The position numbers and the translations under genes were made by a program. DNA of 20,693 nt, taken from Candidatus Pacearchaeota archaeon. Lineage in GTDB: Archaea > Nanobdellota > Nanobdellia > Pacearchaeales > GW2011-AR1. Where the stretch lies: positions 1 to 20,693 of the forward strand of contig NZDC01000028.1 in NCBI GenBank assembly GCA_002689985.1. Direction: 5' to 3'. The notes beneath the pieces are model-generated. The model made no database searches, was not told the origin of the DNA, and was given only the letters and a program-made list of their open reading frames with translations. Shown here piece after piece: positions 6,584 to 12,890 of the stretch; the first letter of the stretch is position 1, and every line of letters begins with the position of its first letter.

Positions 6584-7456
6584 TTACATCCTTTCTAGAA
6601 CTTCTATTCTTTTTTCTAACGGGGGATGTGTACTTCCCCAACCCTTAAATGGATTTGAAAAAAACAATGGTGCAACAGCCTTACTAACCTTTTTTTCTTC
6701 TGGAAAGTGACCTACTTGAATTTTTTTTAAGGCTTTTACAAGTCCTCCAGGATATCTTGTAAATTTAACAGCTGATGCATCTGCTGCAAATTCTCTTTTT
6801 CTTGAAATTGAAAGTTGTATTAATGAAACAACAATTGGAGCAAGTATTGCCATAATAATTCCAATAACAATAAAAATTCCATTATTTCTACTATCTCCAC
6901 TTCTAAACCATAAACTCCTCAAAAAAATCTGAGAAACAATTGCAATCATTCCAACCATAACAGTTACAATTGTCATATATCTTATATCATAATTAGCTAT
7001 ATGAGAAAGTTCATGAGAAAGCACACCTTCTAATTCTCGTTTTTCAAGTTTTTCTAAAGCACCAGTTGTTACACAAATAACAGCATTATTTGGATCACGA
7101 CCACTAGCAAAGGCATTTATTTGAAATGACTCCATAACATAAAGTTTAGGCATTGGCATTCCAGATGCAATTGTTAATCCTTCAACAAGATTATAATATT
7201 GCTTATGTTTTTCTCTTGATGCTAGTTTTGCACCAACAGATGCTACTGCAATTTTATCAGAATTATAATAACTTATTAATAAATAACTTAAAGAAAAAAT
7301 AATTGAAATTATCATTATTATAAAAAAGAAACCAGGATCAAATGCAAAAGAAATTACATATCCAAATAAGACAAACACAACAAATATAATTGCCATTAAA
7401 AAATATGATCTTAATTTATTATTAGAAATTTGGTCACGAAAATCAACTCTTTCCAT
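6584..7456 (-). CDS. htpX: HtpX family zinc metalloprotease (M48B)
   Basis: A 290-aa integral membrane protease that degrades damaged or misfolded membrane proteins. Two TM segments at about 18-38 and 43-63 are followed by the conserved NAFASGR (114-120) and the zinc site HELSH (148-152, with E149 as catalytic Glu). The third zinc ligand is E222 in SRKREFAADASAV, after another hydrophobic pair (about 160-180, 194-215). HPPLEKRIEVL (277-287) is the family's C-terminal motif. All catalytic residues are present and the length is typical. The gene is 42 nt downstream of lemA on the same strand, a pairing seen in many prokaryotes. A weak TATA-like element (minus-strand CTTAAAAA, 7479-7486) could give extra transcription. 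Confidence 0.92.
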   Translation of the reverse strand: MERVDFRDQISNNKLRSYFLMAIIFVVFVLFGYVISFAFDPGFFFIIMIISIIFSLSYLLISYYNSDKIAVASVGAKLASREKHKQYYNLVEGLTIASGMPMPKLYVMESFQINAFASGRDPNNAVICVTTGALEKLEKRELEGVLSHELSHIANYDIRYMTIVTVMVGMIAIVSQIFLRSLWFRSGDSRNNGIFIVIGIIMAILAPIVVSLIQLSISRKREFAADASAVKFTRYPGGLVKALKKIQVGHFPEEKKVSKAVAPLFFSNPFKGWGSTHPPLEKRIEVLERM

Positions 7457-7498
7457 AATAAAATCAAAGATATATTGGTTTTTAAGAGTTTTCTAATC

Positions 7499-8050
7499 TT
7501 AAAACTTAACATTAACTGGTTTCTTTTCAGCTTCTGTTATTTTCAAATATTCTCTTTCTTTTTTACCATATAGTTTTGCAAAAAATGCTCCGGGCATTGT
7601 TGTAGATAAATTATTGTATGTTAAAATACTATCATTATAATATTGTCTTGCATATGCAACTTTATCTTCAGTTGATGCAAGTTCTCTTTGTAATTCTAAA
7701 AAGTTTGTATTAGCCTTTAAATCAGGGTAACCTTCTGCAATTGCAAAAATTGTTTTTAATGCTGATTCTAATTTATTATCTGCTTTAACTTTATCAACTA
7801 CTCCTTTTGCTGAAACCAATGCTTTACGTGCTTCAGTAACTGCTTTTATTGCAGATGTTTCATGTTTTACAAAACCTTTAACAGTTTCAATTAAATTAGG
7901 AATTAAATCAGCTCTTCTTTTTAGTTGAACATCTATTTGAGATAAAGAATTATCAATTCTATTTAAAAGAACTTGGAATCTATTATAATAATACATAAAG
8001 ATAATTGCAATTAATAATACAACTCCTAATATCCACCAAATTAATGCCAT
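7499..8050 (-). CDS. lemA: LemA family membrane protein
   Basis: A 183-aa protein with one N-terminal TM helix (about 3-22) followed by the LemA helical bundle. The hallmark opening is NRFQVLLNRIDNSLSQIDVQLKRRADLIPNLIETVKGF, a near-consensus LemA signature. AEGYPDLKANTNFLELQRELASTEDKVAYARQYYND is the other diagnostic block, and PGAFFAKLYGKKEREYLKI matches the family's C-terminal end. The biochemical role of LemA is unclear; it is frequently next to htpX, as here. It is transcribed from the symmetric promoter shared with the ferredoxin gene (TATA box at 8072-8079) and is probably leaderless. Confidence 0.92.
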   Translation of the reverse strand: MALIWWILGVVLLIAIIFMYYYNRFQVLLNRIDNSLSQIDVQLKRRADLIPNLIETVKGFVKHETSAIKAVTEARKALVSAKGVVDKVKADNKLESALKTIFAIAEGYPDLKANTNFLELQRELASTEDKVAYARQYYNDSILTYNNLSTTMPGAFFAKLYGKKEREYLKITEAEKKPVNVKF

Positions 8051-8071
8051 AAGATAATTAAAGAAATTAAA

Positions 8072-8079
8072 TTTATAAA
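8072..8079. promoter_or_regulatory. Symmetric bidirectional TATA box between lemA and ferredoxin
   Basis: Palindromic TTTATAAA centred at 8075.5. The lemA start codon begins at 8050 and the ferredoxin start codon at 8101, each exactly 25.5 nt from the centre. With a TATA-to-start spacing of about 25 nt, both genes would begin transcription at the A of their ATG. No other TATA-like box fits either gene in the 50-nt spacer. Confidence 0.7.
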
Positions 8080-8100
8080 CCTATTTACACAATTAAATCA

Positions 8101-8274
8101 ATGACAATAAAAATAAACAAAGAAAAATGCATTGGATGCGGTTTATGTTCTTCTGTTTGTGAAGAAGTTTTCGAGATGAAAGATGATATGAAAGCACATG
8201 TTAAATCTCAAAAAAATATTCCTTGTACAAAAGAAGCAATTACGTCTTGTCCTACAGAAGCAATTAGTAAATAA
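8101..8274 (+). CDS. Single [4Fe-4S] ferredoxin (57 aa)
   Basis: A small soluble electron carrier. The translation starts MTIKINKEKCIGCGLCSSVC and ends in ITSCPTEAISK. Cluster ligands are C10, C13, C16 and C50 (CxxCxxC plus a distal CP). C20 and C42 occupy the positions that form a disulfide in Pyrococcus furiosus ferredoxin, so this looks like a single-cluster archaeal ferredoxin with a potential structural disulfide. Unlike the Pyrococcus protein, the second ligand position is Cys rather than Asp, so a complete all-Cys [4Fe-4S] site is expected. The start is fixed by the shared TATA box 25.5 nt upstream. No partner oxidoreductase is visible in the window. Confidence 0.88.
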   Translation: MTIKINKEKCIGCGLCSSVCEEVFEMKDDMKAHVKSQKNIPCTKEAITSCPTEAISK

Positions 8275-8290
8275 AGGGAAAACCTTTATT
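8270..8290. repeat. Perfect 8-bp inverted repeat between ferredoxin and ppsA
   Basis: AATAAAGG (8270-8277) and CCTTTATT (8283-8290) are perfect inverted arms around GAAAA. The left arm overlaps the ferredoxin stop codon and the right arm overlaps the ppsA TATA box (TTTATTAA, 8285-8292). It could act as a transcript-end hairpin for ferredoxin, as an operator controlling ppsA, or as both. Confidence 0.5.
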
Positions 8291-8292
8291 AA
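8285..8292 (+). promoter_or_regulatory. TATA box of ppsA
   Basis: TTTATTAA centred 25.5 nt before the ppsA ATG (8314). It partly lies in the right arm of the inverted repeat at 8270-8290, so a factor bound there could block TBP. Confidence 0.5.
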
Positions 8293-8313
8293 TATCTTTT
8301 AATTTTATCATAT

Positions 8314-10593
8314 ATGAAAGAGGTTGAAAAAACAGAGTTTATAAAGTGGTTTTCTAATCTTGATAAAAATTCTGGGAATATTGCAGGAGGAAAAGGAGCA
8401 AATTTAGCAGAAATTTATAATCTTAAAATTCCAGTCCCTGCAGGGTTTGTTGTAACAGCTCAAGCATATAACTACTTTATAGAAAAAGCAGAATTAAAAG
8501 AAAAAATAAAAGAACTTCTTGATAGAATTGATTATGAAGATACAAAACAGCTAGATGAAATATCAAGACAATTAAGGGCATTTATTGTGGATTCAAAATT
8601 TCCAGAGAAACTTAAAGAAGAAATTTTAGAAGCATATGAGCATTTAGATGCTGATAAATTTAATATCTCAAAAGGATCAGCACTTGATATATTAAAAACT
8701 TCTTCAGAACCAGTATTTGTTGCAGTAAGGTCAAGTGCAACTACAGAAGATCTTGCAGAAGCTAGCTTTGCAGGACAACAAGATTCATTTGTTAATATTA
8801 AAGGAGAAATGAATTTATTAGAACATATAAAGAAATGTTTTGCATCATTATTTACATCACGTGCAATTTATTATAGAAATAAAAAAGGATTTGAACATGA
8901 AAAATCAAGCCTAGCAGTTGTAATTCAAAAAATGATTAACTCGGATAAATCAGGTGTTATATTTTCAAAAGACCCTTCTTATCAAAAAGAAGGTGTCTTA
9001 ATAGAAGCAGTATTTGGCTTGGGTGAAGGAATTGTATCTGGAAAAATAACTCCTGATAAATATATTATCTCAAAAGAATTAAAAATTTTAGATAAATCAG
9101 TTTCAAATAAAAAAATTGCAATAACAAGAAATTCTAGTGGTGAAAAAGAAGTTGTAAGATTAAGTGAAGAAAAAGCAAACTCTCAAGTATTAAAAGAACA
9201 TGAAATTATTAGGCTTACAGAACTTACAATAAATATAGAAGAACATTATCAAAAACCACAAGATATAGAATTTGCAATTGAAGGTGAAGAAATTTATATT
9301 GTTCAAACAAGACCTATTACAACACTTGAAAAAAGAATTAAATCAGGAGATACAAAAGAACTAAAAGGTGAAGTAATTCTAAATGGACTTGCTGCATCTC
9401 CTGGAATTGCTTTTGGAAAAATAAGAATTGTTGAAGAAATGGAAGATTTAGATAGAATAAAACAAGGAGATATTCTTGTTACAAAAATGACAAATCCGGA
9501 TATGGTAGTTTCAATGCAAAAATCAGCAGGAATAGTTACAGATGAAGGAGGACTCACTTCTCATGCAAGTATTGTAAGTAGAGAAATGGGAATTCCTGCA
9601 GTTGTTGGAACAGGAGAAGCAACTACATTATTAAAAGATGGGGAAATAATTACAGTTGATGGTTTTACAGGAAAAGTTTACAAAGGAAAAGTATCAGAAG
9701 CTGTACAAAAGGAAATTATTCAGGCAGATGTAAAAACTAAAACAAAAATAAAATTAATTCTTGATTTACCAAGCTATGCTATGCGTGCAGCAAAAACAAA
9801 TATAAAAGAAATTGGTTTAACAAGAATAGAAGGAATAATTGCAGAATCTGGAAAACATCCTAATTATTTTCTAAAACAAAATAAAATTAATGAATATGAA
9901 GAAATAATTTTTAAGGGTATTAGTGATATTGCAAAATATTTTGAAGAAATGTGGATAAGAACATCAGATATAAGATCAGATGAATTTGAAAATCTTGAAG
10001 GTTCACCAAAGGAAAAAGAAGCAAACCCAATGCTTGGAATGCATGGAATTCGATATGGAATTAAAAATCCAGAAGTACTTAAAGCAGAACTTAAAGCATT
10101 AAAAAGAGTATCAAAAACAGGTAAAAAAATAGGATTATTACTTCCTCAAGTAATTTCTGTAGAAGAAATAAAAAGTGTTAAGGAATTTATTAAAGAAGTA
10201 GAATTTACTGATGTAAAAATAGGAATAATGATTGAAACTCCTGCTGCAGTTCAATTAATAAAAGAATTATGTGAAGAAGGAATTGATTTTATTTCTTTTG
10301 GAACCAATGATTTAACTCAATATATTTTAGCAGTTGATCGTGGTAATGAAGCAGTTCAATATATTTATGATGAAATGAATCAAGCAATATTATATCAATT
10401 AGAATATGTAATTAGAGTTTGTAAAAGAAATAAGGTTGAGACAAGTATTTGTGGTCAAGCAGGAAGTAAAAAAGAAATGGTAAAATTCTTAGTTGAAAAA
10501 GGAATTGATAGTATTAGTGTAAATGCTGATGTTGCAAGTGAAATAGCAGATTATGTAAAAGAATTAGAAGAAGAATTAGAACATAAAGAATAA
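8314..10593 (+). CDS. ppsA: Phosphoenolpyruvate synthase (pyruvate, water dikinase)
   Basis: A 759-aa enzyme that converts pyruvate + ATP + water to phosphoenolpyruvate + AMP + phosphate, a gluconeogenic step that may also run towards pyruvate in archaea. Residues 15-345 form the ATP-binding domain, with GGKGANLAEI (25-34), VAVRSSATTEDL (136-147), ASFAGQQDSF and the terminal QTRPIT (331-336). The swivelling domain (about 353-460) contains EGGLTSHASIVSREMGIPAV, with H417 as the phosphorylated His. The C-terminal barrel has GLTRIEG, NPMLGMHGIRYG (571-582), IMIETPAAV (E641), SFGTNDLTQYILAVDR and ICGQA, with C713 as catalytic acid. All key residues are present. It is slightly shorter than the E. 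coli enzyme (about 790 aa). The gene has its own TATA box and is probably leaderless. Confidence 0.93.
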   Translation: MKEVEKTEFIKWFSNLDKNSGNIAGGKGANLAEIYNLKIPVPAGFVVTAQAYNYFIEKAELKEKIKELLDRIDYEDTKQLDEISRQLRAFIVDSKFPEKLKEEILEAYEHLDADKFNISKGSALDILKTSSEPVFVAVRSSATTEDLAEASFAGQQDSFVNIKGEMNLLEHIKKCFASLFTSRAIYYRNKKGFEHEKSSLAVVIQKMINSDKSGVIFSKDPSYQKEGVLIEAVFGLGEGIVSGKITPDKYIISKELKILDKSVSNKKIAITRNSSGEKEVVRLSEEKANSQVLKEHEIIRLTELTINIEEHYQKPQDIEFAIEGEEIYIVQTRPITTLEKRIKSGDTKELKGEVILNGLAASPGIAFGKIRIVEEMEDLDRIKQGDILVTKMTNPDMVVSMQKSAGIVTDEGGLTSHASIVSREMGIPAVVGTGEATTLLKDGEIITVDGFTGKVYKGKVSEAVQKEIIQADVKTKTKIKLILDLPSYAMRAAKTNIKEIGLTRIEGIIAESGKHPNYFLKQNKINEYEEIIFKGISDIAKYFEEMWIRTSDIRSDEFENLEGSPKEKEANPMLGMHGIRYGIKNPEVLKAELKALKRVSKTGKKIGLLLPQVISVEEIKSVKEFIKEVEFTDVKIGIMIETPAAVQLIKELCEEGIDFISFGTNDLTQYILAVDRGNEAVQYIYDEMNQAILYQLEYVIRVCKRNKVETSICGQAGSKKEMVKFLVEKGIDSISVNADVASEIADYVKELEEELEHKE

Positions 10594-10601
10594 TTTATAA
10601 A
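10594..10601 (+). promoter_or_regulatory. TATA box of the coiled-coil/ATPase-NTD operon
   Basis: TTTATAAA centred 26.5 nt before the ATG at 10624. It begins at the first base after the ppsA stop codon. Confidence 0.5.
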
Positions 10602-10623
10602 TCAAGAAAACCTTAAATAAAAG

Positions 10624-11052
10624 ATGATAAAAAGAAGGGTGGTAAAGAAAATAGGGAGTATAAAAAGAAATACTGCAAATACTTCTAAGAACAATAATGT
10701 AGAAAAAGTTCTTATTGAGAATTTTATATCTTTACAAAGAGTTATGACAAATTTATCTTTAAAATTTGATCATCTTACTAATCAAATATCTAAACTTCTA
10801 GAATTATTTGAAATATCTGCAAAATCTTTAGCTGAAAAAAATATGAATTTAGAAGATGATAATCAAAAAATAAATAGAAAAATAGATAGTTTAGCTGATC
10901 AAAATAAAACAATTGCAAGAGGATTAACACTAATGAATGATAAAAATCCTCAACAAAATTATCAATCATCTACTCCCCAAATTCCACAAAATCAAAATAC
11001 AGAGTATCAGAAATCAATATCTTCTGGATTTAAGCAATTACCTAAAAAATAA
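10624..11052 (+). CDS. Coiled-coil protein of unknown function (142 aa)
   Basis: I do not recognise a named family. A basic N-terminus (MIKRRVVKKIGSIKR) precedes a long helical region (about 26-104) with coiled-coil spacing. Part of this region reads NFISLQRVMTNLSLKFDHL, and ISKLLELFEISAKSLAEKNM follows. The tail (105-142) is Gln/Asn/Pro-rich and likely disordered. There is no TM segment or signal peptide, so it is probably cytoplasmic. A TATA box at 10594-10601 precedes it, and the next gene begins 1 nt after its stop, so the two are almost certainly co-transcribed. Given the partner's resemblance to a secretion-ATPase N-terminal domain, an assembly or scaffold role at a membrane machine is possible but speculative. 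Confidence 0.7.
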   Translation: MIKRRVVKKIGSIKRNTANTSKNNNVEKVLIENFISLQRVMTNLSLKFDHLTNQISKLLELFEISAKSLAEKNMNLEDDNQKINRKIDSLADQNKTIARGLTLMNDKNPQQNYQSSTPQIPQNQNTEYQKSISSGFKQLPKK

Positions 11053-11053
11053 A

Positions 11054-11626
11054 ATGCTAAAACAAGCATCAAGAAAATCAAGAAATCTTATATTACTCCA
11101 ATTTACAAAAGAGTTAATTAGAAATTCTGGATTAAAATATATTCAAAGTAATAAACAATTAACTCCTTCTATTGCACCTAATCAACAAAAAGTTATTCCT
11201 CCTAGAAACTTGGTAACTAGAAGGCCTATAAAAAGAAGTATTCAAATTAATAATTTAGTAATTCCCGAACCAAGACTTCCTCCAAGATTTCAATATTTAA
11301 GACCAGTTCCAAAAGATATAGAAGTAGATTTAGAAAAACTAAATCCTCTATTAAAAGATCCTATGGTAAAAACAATAGAATGTAATGGACCTGGGAAAAA
11401 AATTAATGTTAGAACAAATATATTAAGAACAACAAATATAATCTTAAATAAAGAAGAAATAGATGGAATTATAAAGAAATTCTCTGATGCTACAAGAATA
11501 CCTATTCAAGAAGGGATATTTAAAGTTGTTCTTGGAAGATTAATTTTAACTGCAATAATTTCAAATATAATTGGATCAAAATTTATAATTAGAAAAATGG
11601 CCTATAGACCTCCTATTTCTAGATAA
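11054..11626 (+). CDS. Orphan secretion-ATPase-like N-terminal domain (no motor domain)
   Basis: A 190-aa protein. Residues 1-90 are basic then proline-rich (VIPEPRLPPRFQYLRPVP). Residues 93-182 follow the N-terminal domain of type II/IV secretion and archaellum ATPases (GspE/TadA/ArlI): LEKLNPLLKDPMVKTIECNGP matches the family's 'LxPLLxDPxVEdIxvNGp', then a NIILNKEEIDGIIKKFSDATRIPI helix matches 'EEELDxfIxxLAxRxGrxI', and the domain closes with GSKFIIRKM like the family's 'GssFTIRKF'. The protein ends eight residues later, where the Walker A, Asp box and Walker B should begin. It therefore has no ATPase activity of its own and may bind a substrate, or cap or compete with a full-length ATPase. 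A long in-frame extension starting at 10937 lies inside the preceding gene and is rejected; the ATG at 11054 follows its stop by 1 nt. Confidence 0.55.
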   Translation: MLKQASRKSRNLILLQFTKELIRNSGLKYIQSNKQLTPSIAPNQQKVIPPRNLVTRRPIKRSIQINNLVIPEPRLPPRFQYLRPVPKDIEVDLEKLNPLLKDPMVKTIECNGPGKKINVRTNILRTTNIILNKEEIDGIIKKFSDATRIPIQEGIFKVVLGRLILTAIISNIIGSKFIIRKMAYRPPISR

Positions 11627-11627
11627 A

Positions 11628-11879
11628 CTAATAAGCAAAGTCATGATGCCTAAAAGTTATAAAATAGATTCTATTTTCACTCACCTTAAATCTTAAAACA
11701 AATGGACCTAGCTGAGTTCTCTGCTCATCTTTTAACACATTTCTTAAATGTTTGAAATGACTCGGCTCAATTAGAATGTTTTTAATTTTCTTTTCTAGTC
11801 TTTCATACATTGATTTATCCTTTTTCTTAAGTTTCTTCAGTTGTTTTTTAAATTCATTTGAAAAAACTGCCTCATACAT
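11628..11879 (-). CDS. RelE/ParE-superfamily toxin (83 aa)
   Basis: The compact protein has the RelE-type layout: FSNEFKKQLKKLKKKDKSMYERLEKKIKNIL (two N-terminal helices), HLRNVLKDEQRTQLGPFVLRFKV (beta strands), and a terminal IYFITFRHHDFAY, comparable to the 'HHDEVY'-type ends of archaeal RelE relatives. RelE toxins cleave mRNA in the ribosomal A site. Candidate catalytic residues are R55, R64, R77 and Y83. The gene lies 1 nt after the antitoxin stop and ends 1 nt from the convergent gene ending at 11626. Activity against gyrase (ParE-type) cannot be excluded from sequence. Confidence 0.75.
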   Translation of the reverse strand: MYEAVFSNEFKKQLKKLKKKDKSMYERLEKKIKNILIEPSHFKHLRNVLKDEQRTQLGPFVLRFKVSENRIYFITFRHHDFAY

Positions 11880-11880
11880 T

Positions 11881-12087
11881 TTAAATCAAATTAAAAAAAT
11901 TATCTAATTCTTCTCCGGTTTTACAGATTGTAACTTTCCCTTCTTCAATATCTTTTTCCCCTCTTTTAATACTTTCTTGAAAGTCTCTATCAAGAAGAAA
12001 TGCTTCTTGCTTAACTTCATTTAACATAACTTCTATTTTATTAAGTTTTTTCATGAAGTTATTGAGTTTAGTTGTTTTTATCTCCAT
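11881..12087 (-). CDS. Antitoxin partner of the RelE-like toxin (68 aa)
   Basis: The helical N-terminal half (MEIKTTKLNNFMKKLNKIE, then VMLNEVKQEAFLLD) is followed by SIKRGEKDIEEGKVTICKT and GEELDNFF. The 'iexGkvxxxktxeELdxfl' pattern is typical of antitoxin tails that wrap RelE-family toxins. No clear DNA-binding motif is visible. I chose the ATG at 12087 because a TATA box (12109-12116) lies 25.5 nt upstream; a longer frame from a TTG at 12135 would place the promoter inside the gene. The antitoxin precedes the toxin, the usual order, with a 1-nt gap. Confidence 0.7.
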   Translation of the reverse strand: MEIKTTKLNNFMKKLNKIEVMLNEVKQEAFLLDRDFQESIKRGEKDIEEGKVTICKTGEELDNFFNLI

Positions 12088-12108
12088 TATATCTTTATAG
12101 ATCCTGAA

Positions 12109-12116
12109 ATATTTAA
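12109..12116 (-). promoter_or_regulatory. TATA box of the RelE-like TA module
   Basis: Minus-strand TTAAATAT, centred 25.5 nt before the ATG at 12087. A short dyad ATCT-TTAT-AGAT (12091-12102) lies between box and start and might be an operator, but 4-nt arms are weak evidence. Confidence 0.4.
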
Positions 12117-12164
12117 AGGTTTCTGAATTAAACAATTCAAAAATGTATATTTAATATAAATAAA

Positions 12165-12890
12165 CTAATATATTCTTCTTTCACCTACTAAAAACACAAT
12201 TAATAATAAACTAAATATTATCCATAAAGAAGTTATAATAAAAGGCAACCAGTTAAAAAACTCAATTTTAGTTATACATTCTGAACAAGATCCCCCACAA
12301 TCTATTCTTTCTTCATCATAATCTTTAATACCATTAAAACAATAATTACAATATACACTAGATTTAGTTATTAAAAAAGAAACATCAACTCTACTTAATC
12401 CAGAAAAGTTTGGTATTTTTTCTTGTTTAATTCTACTAACAAGTTTATTTGTATCAATATCATATACTTCTACATATTCTTCATTACACCACTTTGTTTT
12501 TTTTACTTTAATTGGAGCAGATAGACTACAAGATTCTTCTTCAATACTTTCAGATACACATCCATTTAAATCAATACAACTTCTATCTTTATATCCTTTG
12601 AAAGTTAATTCTTCATTAAGAATATCTTTGATTTTCTCTTCAAAATTACAATTACTCCAATTACCACATTTAATATCTGGATTACATTCAAATCCTGGAC
12701 AAAATTTTCTTTCTATTATCTCTTGCACTCCACATTTTTTATCAATGCATGTTCTTTTTTGTATTTCATCTTCACACTCGCTCCATTTTCCGCATTCAAA
12801 TTCTGGAAAACAATCCTCTTCTCCACTTACAAATGTAATAGAAATTAAAAAAATTAAAAATCCATAATAGAAAATATATTTCTTTATCAT
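12165..12890 (-). CDS. Cys-rich surface protein with thrombospondin-like and DCGG motifs
   Basis: A 241-aa protein. Residues 1-23 form a signal peptide (ending ITFVSGEED). A Cys-rich ectodomain follows, with two thrombospondin-type-1-like units: CGKWSECEDEIQKRTC...ERKFC (33-64) and CGNWSNC...KDRSC...EEESC (75-121). The Cys knot CNYCFNGIKDYDEERIDCGGSCSEC (181-205) precedes a TM helix (about 214-235) and a short basic tail, so the protein is anchored with its bulk outside. The same 'NGxxDxxExxxDCGGxCxxC' element occurs twice in the gene just upstream, whose TGA stop overlaps this ATG by 4 nt (ATGA). Translational coupling and a joint surface role are likely. The ligand is unknown; adhesion is a guess from the TSP-like modules. 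Confidence 0.65.
   Translation of the reverse strand: MIKKYIFYYGFLIFLISITFVSGEEDCFPEFECGKWSECEDEIQKRTCIDKKCGVQEIIERKFCPGFECNPDIKCGNWSNCNFEEKIKDILNEELTFKGYKDRSCIDLNGCVSESIEEESCSLSAPIKVKKTKWCNEEYVEVYDIDTNKLVSRIKQEKIPNFSGLSRVDVSFLITKSSVYCNYCFNGIKDYDEERIDCGGSCSECITKIEFFNWLPFIITSLWIIFSLLLIVFLVGERRIY

Noticed and set aside
9303..9557. Minus-strand open frame of 84 codons inside ppsA
   Set aside because: It lies opposite the conserved phosphohistidine-domain region of ppsA, and its composition is that of an antisense shadow.
10937..11053. Upstream 39-codon extension of the secretion-ATPase-like gene
   Set aside because: It lies wholly inside the coiled-coil gene in another frame, while an ATG at 11054 follows that gene's stop by 1 nt and gives a sensible N-terminus.
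12088..12135. TTG start giving an 84-aa RelE antitoxin
   Set aside because: The promoter TATA box (12109-12116) would fall within the coding region; the ATG at 12087 has the standard 25.5-nt spacing.
12598..12867. Plus-strand open frame of 89 codons opposite the Cys-rich surface gene
   Set aside because: It is His/Ser/Leu-rich, an antisense pattern of the Cys/Glu/Lys-rich gene; nothing supports expression.
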